Shown: positions 17,179 through 25,162 of the stretch, piece after piece
How positions within the stretch are numbered: the first letter of the stretch is position 1
Layout of the letters: each line of letters starts with the position of its first letter
Source: Scatosoma sp964504025
Lineage (GTDB): Bacteria; Bacillota; Clostridia; Christensenellales; Borkfalkiaceae
DNA: 49,910 bases
NCBI GenBank assembly: GCA_964504025.1
Contig: CAZDCO010000005.1
Location: forward strand, 1-49,910
Reading direction: 5' to 3'
Notes under the pieces: generated by a model
The model's input: only the letters and a program-made list of their open reading frames with translations
What the model was told of the DNA's origin: nothing
Database searches by the model: none
Position numbers and translations under genes: made by a program

Positions 17179-17328
17179 TTACGCCTCTTCCTCTACGCGC
17201 AACGAAAACTTTTGCCCGTTCACGAACGCCAACGTAACGACGCCGTCACTTTCCGTAACGGTAGCGACAAACTCGTCGCGTAACGCATTCGCGATCTGAA
17301 AGGTCAAATCTTCTTTTGTGATTTTCAC
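17179..17328 (-). CDS. 49-aa small protein of unknown function
   Basis: A small gene lying alone between repeats and ssb. The start is GTG at 17328 with a strong AAGGAGG site ten bases upstream, and a consensus promoter precedes it. The protein begins MKITKEDLTFQIANALRDEF and ends in FSLRVEEEA. It is hydrophilic and predicted to be an N-terminal helix followed by beta-strands (TVTESDGVVTLAFVNGQKF). I do not recognise the family. Promoter, ribosome site and the following terminator-like repeat together make it a convincing real gene. Confidence 0.72.
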   Translation of the reverse strand: MKITKEDLTFQIANALRDEFVATVTESDGVVTLAFVNGQKFSLRVEEEA

Positions 17329-17377
17329 TTTTCGTGTTCCTCCTTAATCAAAATTCCATCAGCGCCTTTGTGATACT

Positions 17378-17406
17378 ATTATACCACCTTTTACGCCGCC
17401 GTGCAA
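17378..17406 (-). promoter_or_regulatory. promoter of the 49-aa gene
   Basis: Minus strand: TTGCAC (17406-17401), 17 bp, perfect TATAAT (17383-17378), 50 bp upstream of the GTG. Confidence 0.7.
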
Positions 17407-17508
17407 ACGTTTTTTACAAAAAACGCGTAGGAGAAAACGTCGAATTTTGTCTTTGTTTGTCGAATTTTGTCGAAACCGTAAAAAGGGAGTGTTTTCCCCC
17501 TCGAAAAA

Positions 17509-18222
17509 TCACCCCTCCGTCGCCGCCGAAGTCGCCCCGACGACGGTTGGCGAAGTCGGCTTCGTATACAGATCGAATTCGCTGTCGATGTCGAACTCTT
17601 CTCCCGCGTCGAACGCCGCCAACTTCGACACGGACACTTCGTACGCCGTCATCGTTTTCAACTCCGTTTCCGACAATTTCTTTTGATATTCGCGACTTTG
17701 AATTCTGCCCGACACGGCGATTCGCTCGCCCACGCCGAGATTTTTCACGAACCGCGCGTTCCTGCCCCACGCGATACAGGGGATATAATCGGACTTATTA
17801 TACGCACGATTGACGGCGATCAGCACGTCGGCGATTTCGCGGTTAAAGGGCGTCGTGCGGTAAACGGGCGGTTTACAAATATAACCGCTGAGTAAAATAC
17901 TGTTCGGGTTTGCGCACGGTTCGCGGTCGAGAAGTTCGCGCACGAACACGGTCAGCATCAGGCGCGAACGCCCGTTTTCGATCTTGTTATAGCTGCGGAA
18001 CTGTCCGACGGCGCAAAGCGTTTTGCCCTTGCAAAGCGTGCCACCTTGGATCAACCGTTCCGAAAGGGTAACGGGTAAAATATCCGCCTGCCCCGACAAT
18101 CGCATCACTTTTACGTAAAATTCGTAAAATCCCTCGCCGTAGACTTCGTGCGAAAACACCGCGTCGCTGACGATCTCCCCCATAATGTAAGCTCTGTTGT
18201 TCTTTTCCGTAACGTAATTCAT
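17509..18222 (-). CDS. ssb: Single-stranded DNA-binding protein with two OB-fold domains
   Basis: A 237-aa protein with two successive SSB-like OB folds: residues about 4-105 (AYIMGEIV...FYVKVMRLS) and 115-210 (NSILLSGYICKPPVYRTT, AVNRAYNKSDYIPCIAWG, ARFVKNLGVGERIAVSGRI). Duplicated SSB proteins of this size occur in Clostridia. The C-terminus (GATSAATEG) lacks the acidic DDxPF interaction tip of canonical SSB, so it may be an accessory copy. Two adjacent ATG codons exist; the second, at 18222, has better spacing from GGGAGG than the one at 18225. It is probably cotranscribed with pdaB upstream. Confidence 0.8.
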   Translation of the reverse strand: MNYVTEKNNRAYIMGEIVSDAVFSHEVYGEGFYEFYVKVMRLSGQADILPVTLSERLIQGGTLCKGKTLCAVGQFRSYNKIENGRSRLMLTVFVRELLDREPCANPNSILLSGYICKPPVYRTTPFNREIADVLIAVNRAYNKSDYIPCIAWGRNARFVKNLGVGERIAVSGRIQSREYQKKLSETELKTMTAYEVSVSKLAAFDAGEEFDIDSEFDLYTKPTSPTVVGATSAATEG

Positions 18223-18258
18223 CATGTACCTCCCAAAGTGTTATACTACGTTTTTCTT

Positions 18259-19035
18259 TTATCCGTTTTTCTCGTGCTGCTTGCCCGTGCCGTCGATCTC
18301 GTAATTGTCCTTATAAATCAACTCCCCGATCGGAACGAACTCGTAACCGCGGTTTTTCAGCGTCGTCAGGATCATCGGCAACGCCTCCGCGGTATGCAAA
18401 CCGTTGTTGTGGCAAAGTATGATCGAACCGTTCTTCACGCCGTTGACGACGCGCAGGGCAAGCTCGGTCGCCGACAGGTTTTTCCAGTCTAGCGAGTCCA
18501 CGTCCCATTGCACGGTATACAGCCCCAACTTCGTTGCCGTCGACACGACGGTATTGTTATAATCGCCGTAAGGGGCGCGGAATAAAGCGGGCTTTTGCCC
18601 CGTCGCGCGCTCGATGGCTTGACAGGACGTTTTCAACTCGTCCTCGATCTCCGCAGCCGACTGTTTACTCATATACGAATGGGTGCGACTGTGCGTGCCC
18701 AACTCGTGCCCGGCGTCTACCACTTTCGCGGCGTATTCTGGGTATTTCTCCACCCAAAATTGCACGGCGAAAAAGGTACAGCGCACGTCGTGCTTTGCCA
18801 TAATATCCAGCAATTTGTCGGTATAATCGACGCCCCAAGCGCAATCGAAGCTGATCGCGATTTTCTTTTCTTCCGTCGCCACCGAATAGATAGGCAACAG
18901 TCTGCCACCGCTCGCCGCCGCGCTTTGTTCGCGCTTGCTCAGCAAATACGCAGGCGTTCCCACGACGGCGAGAATCGCCGACAACAGTACGATTGCCGCC
19001 GCGACGATCGAACTCGTTTTTCTTCGTTCTATCAT
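18259..19035 (-). CDS. pdaB: PdaB-type sporulation polysaccharide deacetylase
   Basis: A 258-aa secreted or membrane-anchored NodB-fold deacetylase. The N-terminal membrane segment is at about 9-32. The catalytic motifs are SFDCAWGVD (62-70), HSRTH with metal ligands His115 and His119, FRAPYGDYNN, WDVDSLDWK and ILCHNN. The SFDxAWG form of motif 1 and the DVDSLDWK motif are typical of the sporulation protein PdaB rather than of general chitin deacetylases. The ATG at 19035 has GGAAGGTG upstream; an upstream in-frame ATG would add about 54 residues with no membrane logic. Confidence 0.88.
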   Translation of the reverse strand: MIERRKTSSIVAAAIVLLSAILAVVGTPAYLLSKREQSAAASGGRLLPIYSVATEEKKIAISFDCAWGVDYTDKLLDIMAKHDVRCTFFAVQFWVEKYPEYAAKVVDAGHELGTHSRTHSYMSKQSAAEIEDELKTSCQAIERATGQKPALFRAPYGDYNNTVVSTATKLGLYTVQWDVDSLDWKNLSATELALRVVNGVKNGSIILCHNNGLHTAEALPMILTTLKNRGYEFVPIGELIYKDNYEIDGTGKQHEKNG

Positions 19036-19212
19036 AGCACCTTCCCACTTTACGAATTTCTCTTTTTTTAGCCTATTTTGCGTTTTTTTGTAAAAACCGT
19101 CCGCACTCCCGTTTTGGTTGCGGCGAGGATAGGCTTGGTTTATGGTATGCGCCGCACCGCCGACGTTATGCCTGCCTTTTTTGAAAAACCGCCGCAAACC
19201 GCGCGCAAACGG

Positions 19213-19241
19213 TTTACTTTTTTCCCCGTTTCGTGTATAAT
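19213..19241 (+). promoter_or_regulatory. promoter immediately at the 84-aa gene
   Basis: TTTACT (19213-19218), 17 bp, perfect TATAAT (19236-19241). The expected transcription start falls at about 19248, the A of the ATG. Confidence 0.75.
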
Positions 19242-19247
19242 ACGGGT

Positions 19248-19502
19248 ATGAGAATTTGGGCTAAGTTAATGACGGACGGTAAAATCCGCAAACAAACGGT
19301 ATACGAAAGGGACGAACAAATTACCTATTCGCACTTTTACGAGTATTTGACGGAAATTTGTCAGGCGTTGGATATTCCCACGCCCGTATTGACGAAAACG
19401 CATATTTTTAACTTTGCAAAGTTCAATCACGTGAAATTCCCGTCGCGAGATTTCGTGGAATCTTTACCCTACGATCATTTATTTTTGGAAAATATACTAT
19501 AA
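19248..19502 (+). CDS. 84-aa conserved-looking protein, possibly leaderless
   Basis: A small cytosolic protein beginning MRIWAKLMTDGKIRKQTVYE and ending DHLFLENIL. It has no membrane segment or signal peptide. I recall short proteins of this type in Clostridia but cannot name the family or its function. The ATG at 19248 lies only seven bases after the -10 box and has no Shine-Dalgarno sequence, so the mRNA would begin at or next to the start codon. An Lrp-type regulator follows 18 bp downstream, probably in the same transcript. Confidence 0.7.
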   Translation: MRIWAKLMTDGKIRKQTVYERDEQITYSHFYEYLTEICQALDIPTPVLTKTHIFNFAKFNHVKFPSRDFVESLPYDHLFLENIL

Positions 19503-19520
19503 TACAGTTGAGGTAACAGT

Positions 19521-20012
19521 ATGACGGTTTTGGAAAAGAACATCGTAAACGCTTTAACGCAGGACGCGCGCTTGACGCCGAAAAAGATCGCGGCTATGCT
19601 CGATACGGACGAGCAAACCGTGAAAGCCGCCGTGCAAAAGTTGGAGGAAGAGGGCGTGATCGTCAAGTACACAGCGATCGTAAACGCGGAAAAGACGGAC
19701 GACAGCCTCGTGGACGCGTTGATCGAAGTGAAAGTAACCCCCAAAAAGAAAGAGGGCTTCGACGGCATCGCCAAACAAATCGCTTCCTTCCCCGAAGTGA
19801 AATCGGTCTATCTGATGAGCGGTGCGTACGATCTCGCCGTGTTCGTGGAGGACGCGACGTTACAACGCGTTTCCCGTTTCGTTTCCGAACGCATTTCCAC
19901 CTTCGACGGCGTACTTTCCACCGCGACGCACTTCATCTTGAAAAAATATAAAATCGAAGGCGCGGCAACCGAGAAAGAGGACGAGGACAACCGTCTCTCC
20001 GTGCAGGCGTAA
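19521..20012 (+). CDS. Lrp/AsnC-family transcriptional regulator
   Basis: A 163-aa regulator with an N-terminal winged helix-turn-helix (about 1-55, LTPKKIAAMLDTDEQTVKAAVQKL) and a C-terminal RAM ligand-binding domain (about 65-150, with YLMSGAYDLAVFVE). Such proteins sense amino acids and regulate their metabolism. The next gene after the repeat array is an aminotransferase, a pairing often seen in Clostridia, which suggests a local target. The extended tail (about 150-163) is acidic. GAGGTAACAGT lies upstream of the ATG. Confidence 0.9.
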   Translation: MTVLEKNIVNALTQDARLTPKKIAAMLDTDEQTVKAAVQKLEEEGVIVKYTAIVNAEKTDDSLVDALIEVKVTPKKKEGFDGIAKQIASFPEVKSVYLMSGAYDLAVFVEDATLQRVSRFVSERISTFDGVLSTATHFILKKYKIEGAATEKEDEDNRLSVQA

Positions 20013-20040
20013 TTCGCCTTTCGTCGCCACGAGCGTAGCG

Positions 20041-20466
20041 CGGCAAGAGATTGCTTCGTCGTTGCATTCCTCGCCATGACAAAACAGAGCGATTGCGAGC
20101 GTAACCTACGACGCCGTCATTGCGAGCGTAGCGTGGCAATCTCGTATACGATAAAACGGCAAGAGATTGCTTCGTCGTTGCATTCCTCGCCATGACAAAA
20201 CAGAGCGATTGNNNNNNNNNNNNNNNNNNNNNNNNNNNNNNNNNNNNNNNNNNNNNNNNNNNNNNNNNNNNNNNNNNNNNNNNNNNNNNNNNNNNNNNNN
20301 NNNNNNNNNNNCGGCAAGAGATTGCTTCGTCGTTGCATTCCTCGCCATGACAAAACAGAGCGATTGCGAGCGTAACCTACGACGCCGTCATTGCGAGCGT
20401 AGCGTGGCAATCTCGTATACGATAAAACGGCAAGAGATTGCTTCGTCGTTGCATTCCTCGCCATGA
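20041..20466 (+). repeat. tandem array of a 116-bp unit made of family A sequence, interrupted by a gap
   Basis: The unit starts CGGCAAGAGATTGCTTCGTC and recurs at 20041, 20157, 20312 and 20428, with spacings of 116, then the gap, then 116. Within a unit the order is GAGATTGCTTCGTCG, CTCGCCATGAC, GTCATTGCGAGCG, GCAATCTC. The copies look identical by eye. It lies between the Lrp regulator and the aminotransferase. This locus is in plus orientation, unlike other family A copies left of the origin. Confidence 0.85.
20212..20311. other. assembly gap, 100 N
   Basis: The 55 bases before it (20157-20211) are identical to the 55 bases after it (20312-20366), so the contig ends overlap and the true gap length is unknown. 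Confidence 0.95.
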
Positions 20467-20562
20467 CAAAACAGAGCGTGTCGCAACACGCCTCGAAATG
20501 CAATACTCAAATACACGGGTGGCACGCACACCCACTCTAAACCAATCATAAGGAACAATACC

Positions 20563-21732
20563 ATGCGCGATTTCGTCAATCAAAAAGCGAAAAATTTACA
20601 ACCGAGCGGTATCCGAAAATTCTTCGATATCGTACGGGAAACGCAAGGCGCGATCTCTTTGGGCGTCGGCGAACCCGACTTCGTTACGCCGTGGAAAGTC
20701 CGTCAAGCGGCGATCACTTCCCTGCAACGGGGGTATACGCAATACACGGGCAACCGCGGTATACCCGCCCTCTTGGAGTTGATCTCGCGCTATTTGCAAG
20801 AGCGGTTTTCCCTGACCTTCGACCCCAAACATATTCTCGTTACCGTCGGCGGCAGCGAAGCGATCGACTTGGCGCTCCGCGCGTGCGTGGAGCGCGGCGA
20901 CGAAGTGCTCATTCCCGATCCCGCGTACGTTTCCTACTCCCCCTTGGTAACGATGGCGGACGGCGTACCCGTACACGTGGAATGTTACGAAAAGGACAAT
21001 TTCATCTTAACGAGAGAGAGTTTGGAAAGGGCGATTACCCCCAAAACGAAGGCGTTGATTTTAACCTACCCCAACAACCCCACGGGCGCGATTATGACGA
21101 AAGAACAGCTGCAAGCGGTTGCCGACGTCGCCATCGAACGCGATCTACTTGTGATTTCCGATGAAATTTACGCCGAACTCACCTACGGCAAGCGGCACTA
21201 TTCCATCGCGCAGTTGGACGGCATGAAAGAGCGCACCGTCTACGTAAGCGGTTTTTCCAAGGCGTTCGCGATGACGGGCTGGCGCATGGGCTACGTTTGC
21301 GCCCCCAAGGAAATCGACGAAGCAATGTTCAAAATTCATCAATACGGCATTATGTGCGCGCCGATCACCTCGCAATACGCCGCAATCGAAGCGTTGAAGG
21401 ACGGCTTCTCGGACGGCTTTGCCACGGTGGAAGAAATGCGCGATTCGTACGATAAGCGCAGAAAATTCGTGTTGCACTCCTTAAAAGAGATCGGGTTGAA
21501 CTGTTTTGAACCGCAGGGCGCGTTCTACGCGTTCCCGTCCGTCAAAAACACGCCGTACAGCGGCGAGGAGTTTGCGGAGCGGTTGTTGCGCGAACAAAAG
21601 GTAGCCGTCGTTCCCGGTAACGCTTTCGGCGATTTCGGTAAGGACAACGTCCGTCTTTCCTACGCGACGAGCACGTCGGCACTTTCGGAAGCGTTCGACA
21701 GAATGTCCGCTTTTTTGAACAAAAACGCATGA
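20563..21732 (+). CDS. PLP-dependent aminotransferase, class I/II (aspartate aminotransferase-like)
   Basis: A 389-aa fold-type I aminotransferase. The PLP lysine is Lys233 in SGFSKAFAMTGWRMGY. The phosphate-binding and substrate motifs GGSEAIDLALRA, NNPTGA and DEIYAELTYG are present. It transfers amino groups between an amino acid and a keto acid; the preferred substrate cannot be read from the sequence, and Lrp-linked members in Clostridia are usually annotated as AspC or PatA-like. AAGGA lies upstream of the ATG. It is the last gene before the greA promoter, with no obvious terminator between. Confidence 0.92.
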   Translation: MRDFVNQKAKNLQPSGIRKFFDIVRETQGAISLGVGEPDFVTPWKVRQAAITSLQRGYTQYTGNRGIPALLELISRYLQERFSLTFDPKHILVTVGGSEAIDLALRACVERGDEVLIPDPAYVSYSPLVTMADGVPVHVECYEKDNFILTRESLERAITPKTKALILTYPNNPTGAIMTKEQLQAVADVAIERDLLVISDEIYAELTYGKRHYSIAQLDGMKERTVYVSGFSKAFAMTGWRMGYVCAPKEIDEAMFKIHQYGIMCAPITSQYAAIEALKDGFSDGFATVEEMRDSYDKRRKFVLHSLKEIGLNCFEPQGAFYAFPSVKNTPYSGEEFAERLLREQKVAVVPGNAFGDFGKDNVRLSYATSTSALSEAFDRMSAFLNKNA

Positions 21733-21769
21733 AAACGTAGTGAAAAAAAGCAAATACCCCGAAAAATCA

Positions 21770-21798
21770 TTGACAAACGAAAGAAAATACTATATAAT
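21770..21798 (+). promoter_or_regulatory. perfect-consensus promoter of greA-lysS
   Basis: TTGACA (21770-21775), exactly 17 bp, TATAAT (21793-21798). Confidence 0.9.
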
Positions 21799-21815
21799 AA
21801 AGACAATGAAATAGA

Positions 21816-21858
21816 CGCCGAGACTTTTCTGTAAAGGGCAAGTCTCGGTGTGATTTTT
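21816..21858 (+). terminator. terminator-like hairpin in the greA leader
   Basis: An 11-bp stem, CGCCGAGACTT (21816-21826) with AAGTCTCGGTG (21840-21850), all paired with one G-U, a 13-base loop, then TGATTTTT. It lies only about 10 bases after the expected transcription start, so most transcripts could end here. Confidence 0.8.
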
Positions 21859-21926
21859 AACGTTTCGTCCGGTGGGCGATTTTTTTGCGTACGATTGCCG
21901 ACCGAAAAACGAGCGAAACGTGGAGG
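21859..21926 (+). promoter_or_regulatory. second structured segment of the greA leader, ending at the ribosome site
   Basis: ACGTTTCG (21860-21867) can pair with CGAAACGT (21914-21921), enclosing TCCGGT and GACCGA, which can also pair. The 3' strand of the stem runs straight into GGAGG of greA, so this fold could control translation. No known riboswitch class was recognised. Confidence 0.5.
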
Positions 21927-21932
21927 TATATT

Positions 21933-22403
21933 ATGGCTGAGAAGCAATATCTTATGACGAAAAAGGGCTACGACGAAGCGGTAGAAAAGCTGTCCTACTT
22001 GCAAACGGTAAAACGCCAAGAAATCGTAGAGCGCATTGCGGAAGCGAGAAGCCACGGCGATCTTTCCGAAAACGCCGAATACGACGCAGCGCGCAACGAG
22101 CAAGCCGCAAACGAGTTGGAAATCGCCGAGCTGGATTATAAAGTAAAAAACGCCGTGATTCTCGAAGAAAATCACGACACCACCACCGTACACATCGGTA
22201 GCAAAGTACGCGTTTACGACGCCGATATGGACGAAGAAGAAGTGTACGAGATCACCGGTTCGACCGAATCGGACGCTATGCACAACAAAATTTCCAACGA
22301 ATCCCCCGTGGGTAAAGCACTCCTCGGTCATAAAGTGGGCGACACCGTAAAAGTCGTTGCCCCCAACGCCGAATACGAAGTGAAAATCATGGAAATCGCT
22401 TAA
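21933..22403 (+). CDS. greA: Transcription elongation factor GreA
   Basis: A 156-aa GreA factor that inserts into the RNA polymerase secondary channel and stimulates cleavage of backtracked RNA. The N-terminal coiled coil (about 1-75) carries the acidic tip in HGDLSENAEYDAA. The C-terminal FKBP-like domain ends IMEIA. The ATG at 21933 has GGAGG upstream. It is directly followed by lysS (20 bp), the usual Firmicutes pair. It is expressed from a consensus promoter through a structured 130-nt leader. Confidence 0.96.
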   Translation: MAEKQYLMTKKGYDEAVEKLSYLQTVKRQEIVERIAEARSHGDLSENAEYDAARNEQAANELEIAELDYKVKNAVILEENHDTTTVHIGSKVRVYDADMDEEEVYEITGSTESDAMHNKISNESPVGKALLGHKVGDTVKVVAPNAEYEVKIMEIA

Positions 22404-22423
22404 TAGAAACAGAGGTAATCGCT

Positions 22424-23932
22424 ATGCAAGAGAATAAGACGACGAACACTCCTGAAATCTCCGAAGAGGAGCAGTTGATCGAACAGGCGCGCGTGCGCCG
22501 TGAAAAGTTAGCCAAGCTCGTAGCCGAGGGCAAGAACCCCTACGAACAGGTAAAATATCCCGTAGATACCCACTCGGAAGAGTTGAAAAACAACTTTGAA
22601 GCGTACGAGGGCAAGACGGTAACGATGGCAGGGCGTATGATGTCCCGTCGTATCATGGGCAAGGCTTCCTTCTCCCATATCGCGGACAAGAGCGGCTCGA
22701 TCCAAATCTACGTTACCCGTCAGGATATCGGCGAAGAAAACTACCTCTCCTATAAAAAGGACTACGATATCGGCGATATTTTCGGATTCAAAGGTTTCGT
22801 ATTCAAAACGCAAACGGGAGAAGTTACGGTACACGTTACCGAATTGGTGCTCCTCACCAAATCCCTTTTGCCTTTACCCGAAAAATACAACGGCCTGCAA
22901 GACAAGGATATGAAATACCGCTTGCGCCACCTCGATCTTATCATGAACAAGGACGTGCGCGATACCTTCCGCACCCGTTCGGCAATCTTGAAAGAGATCC
23001 GCGCGTACTTGGACGGTCGCGGCTATTTGGAAGTGGACACCCCCACGCTGTTGCCTTTGGAAATCGGCGCGGACGCTCGTCCCTTCAAAACGCACCACAA
23101 CGCCCTCGACTTGGATATGTATATGCGTATCGAAACGGAGTTGTTCTTGAAGCGTTTGATCGTCGGCGGCATGGACAGAGTGTACGAAGTTGGTCGTATC
23201 TTCCGCAACGAAGGTATGGACGCTTACCACAATCCCGAATTTACGACAATCGAAATGTACGAAGCGTATAGCGACTACGTCGCTATGATGGACTTGATCG
23301 AGGATATGTATAAGACGGTAACGCAAAAAGTTTGCGGCACGTTGCAGATAACCTATCAAGGCACGCCGATCGATATGGGCAACTGGACGAGATTGACGAT
23401 GGCGGAAGCCGTCAAGAAGTACAGCGGCGCGAACTACGACGACTGGGCGACGGACGAAGACGCACGCGCGGCGGCGAAAGCGCTCGGCGTAGAGTTGGAG
23501 CACGAAAACGCAACGAAGGGCTGGGTACTGATCGAACTCTTCGACGCGTTCGTAGAAGATAAGCTGATTCAACCGACGATCATCTACGATTATCCCGTGG
23601 AGAACTCCCCGTTGGCAAAACGCAAACCGTCCAACCCCGCGTTCACCGAACGTTTCGAGTATTTCATTTGCGGACACGAATACGGCAACGCCTTCTCGGA
23701 GTTGAACGATCCCATCGATCAAAAGCAACGTATGATGAAGCAAATCGAAGCGAAGCGTGCCAAGGGCAACAACGAAGCACGCGTCGACGAAGATTTCATC
23801 AACGCGCTCGAATACGGCTTGCCTCCTACGGGCGGCTTGGGGCTCGGGCTCGATCGTTTGGTCATGCTGTTGACGGACAGCGCGACCATTCGCGACGTTA
23901 TTCTCTTCCCCACCATGAAGCCAAAAAAATAA
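22424..23932 (+). CDS. lysS: Lysyl-tRNA synthetase, class II
   Basis: A 502-aa class II LysRS. The N-terminal OB-fold anticodon-binding domain is at about 60-170 (VTMAGRMMSRRIMGKASFSH). Motif 2 contains FRNEGMDAYHNPEFT and motif 3 contains GLGLGLDRLVM near the C-terminus. It charges tRNA-Lys in the cytosol. It is probably cotranscribed with greA and carries its own AGAGGTAA ribosome site. A terminator-like hairpin follows. Confidence 0.96.
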   Translation: MQENKTTNTPEISEEEQLIEQARVRREKLAKLVAEGKNPYEQVKYPVDTHSEELKNNFEAYEGKTVTMAGRMMSRRIMGKASFSHIADKSGSIQIYVTRQDIGEENYLSYKKDYDIGDIFGFKGFVFKTQTGEVTVHVTELVLLTKSLLPLPEKYNGLQDKDMKYRLRHLDLIMNKDVRDTFRTRSAILKEIRAYLDGRGYLEVDTPTLLPLEIGADARPFKTHHNALDLDMYMRIETELFLKRLIVGGMDRVYEVGRIFRNEGMDAYHNPEFTTIEMYEAYSDYVAMMDLIEDMYKTVTQKVCGTLQITYQGTPIDMGNWTRLTMAEAVKKYSGANYDDWATDEDARAAAKALGVELEHENATKGWVLIELFDAFVEDKLIQPTIIYDYPVENSPLAKRKPSNPAFTERFEYFICGHEYGNAFSELNDPIDQKQRMMKQIEAKRAKGNNEARVDEDFINALEYGLPPTGGLGLGLDRLVMLLTDSATIRDVILFPTMKPKK

Positions 23933-23937
23933 AAGCG

Positions 23938-23990
23938 TGCGCGCCGAGCGGTCTACGGAACGAAATCCGTCCACTCGACGCGCTCTTTTT
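23938..23990 (+). terminator. probable terminator of greA-lysS
   Basis: GCGCG-CGAG-GG on the left (from 23939) pairs imperfectly with CC-CTCG-CGCGC on the right, followed by TCTTTTT at 23984-23990. Confidence 0.6.
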
Positions 23991-24029
23991 CAAAGCACGC
24001 GCCTTATGCGTTTATGCTTTGTTTTTATC

Positions 24030-24051
24030 GGTAAACAACTACCTGTTTACC
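24030..24051 (+). promoter_or_regulatory. inverted repeat upstream of the 347-aa membrane protein gene
   Basis: GGTAAAC (24030-24036) and GTTTACC (24045-24051) separated by 8 bases, in AT-rich DNA 60 bp before the gene. It could be an operator; there is no further support. Confidence 0.3.
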
Positions 24052-24111
24052 ACTATTCTTGCATAATCTTTGCATATTTACAAGATTTATGCGATATATA
24101 GGAGTATCTCT

Positions 24112-25155
24112 ATGGACGCGAAAATCACGAAAAAACGTCTTTCCAACTTTTTGTCTTACGACTGGTTAAAGATCGTCGGCGTCGCCGTCGCACTCATCTT
24201 TTTTTGGTATTTGGTGCTGACGATGACCTCGACGCGGATCACGAACTCGCAAGAGTTTATCGTATTTAACTACACCTACAACAACGCGCTCGGCAACAAA
24301 TTTCACACCCACTATTCGTCGGCGTTGCAAAACGACTTACTCTCGTTTGAAATCATCGAAGCGAAATACGACGATTTATCCGCGAACGTCGAATACGCGG
24401 ATACGAAGTTGCAATCGTACCTGCAGTCGGGCATGGGCGATCTTATGTTGATTCCGAACGCGGACAATCCCTCGGCTGCGTATAAGGACGACGAGGGCAA
24501 CGACGCGTACCTGTCGTACGCCGAAACTTTCCTCTTGTCCTACGGCGTCTACGTATCGACTTTGGAGAACGAAAACGGCTATTTTACGACCATCGAAAAC
24601 TACTTGAACGACTATTTCCACGGCGACTATGCCACGGGCGAGTTGGATGAAGCGAAAGCGGACGCCGACTTCGTTACGCGCGTGAAGACGACGAAGGACA
24701 AGAGGTTCAAGACGAACGAGCAAATCGAATCGGGCAAAAAATACGAACGGGCGCGTTTAACGAAATACCGCGACGCCCTTTTGCAATTCTACGGCTACGT
24801 GGACGCCGGATACGTGCAGTTGACCGACCTGTCCACCCGTCGCAGCGCGGAGGATACGTACGCCTTCGAGGGCAAGTACGCGATCAACCTTTGCCCGTCG
24901 GGAAACGAGAACGAGGGGTACTTCTCCGCCTATTCCAAAGCGTTGTGCGATATCGTGTCGTATAACGTAACGACGACGTCGACGGTAACGGACGAGAACG
25001 GCGAGGAAAAGGATCAAACGGAAACAGTAAAAACGGCGAAAGATATGTGCGTACTCTTCTTCAATTTCTCCCCCGAATACGGCTTTTCTTGCGAAAGTTT
25101 GTTATACGTCAACTCCTTGATTGCGGAGTGTTTACGCGTTGCCGAAATTGCCTAA
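24112..25155 (+). CDS. Single-pass membrane protein of unknown function
   Basis: A 347-aa protein not recognised as any family. Residues about 18-40 (WLKIVGVAVALIFFWYLVLTM) form one membrane segment, so it probably has a short inner tail and a large outer domain of about 300 residues. That domain is rich in Tyr, Asp and Glu, has no obvious enzyme motif, and contains a Thr/Glu-rich stretch (TTTSTVTDENGEEKDQTETV). The ATG at 24112 has AGGAG upstream. It ends only 7 bp before the decarboxylase-family gene, suggesting an operon, although a functional link is not obvious. Confidence 0.75.
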   Translation: MDAKITKKRLSNFLSYDWLKIVGVAVALIFFWYLVLTMTSTRITNSQEFIVFNYTYNNALGNKFHTHYSSALQNDLLSFEIIEAKYDDLSANVEYADTKLQSYLQSGMGDLMLIPNADNPSAAYKDDEGNDAYLSYAETFLLSYGVYVSTLENENGYFTTIENYLNDYFHGDYATGELDEAKADADFVTRVKTTKDKRFKTNEQIESGKKYERARLTKYRDALLQFYGYVDAGYVQLTDLSTRRSAEDTYAFEGKYAINLCPSGNENEGYFSAYSKALCDIVSYNVTTTSTVTDENGEEKDQTETVKTAKDMCVLFFNFSPEYGFSCESLLYVNSLIAECLRVAEIA

Positions 25156-25162
25156 CGGAAGT

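Noticed and set aside
19424..19440. ATCACGTGAAAT in the 84-aa gene as a second parS
   Set aside because: The left half lacks the GTTT of parS, and it is coding sequence.
20041..20466. Possible CRISPR array
   Set aside because: The units are contiguous identical 116-bp repeats without variable spacers, and no cas gene is near.
22300..22424. T-box leader before lysS
   Set aside because: Only 20 bp separate greA and lysS, and no T-box core motif is present.
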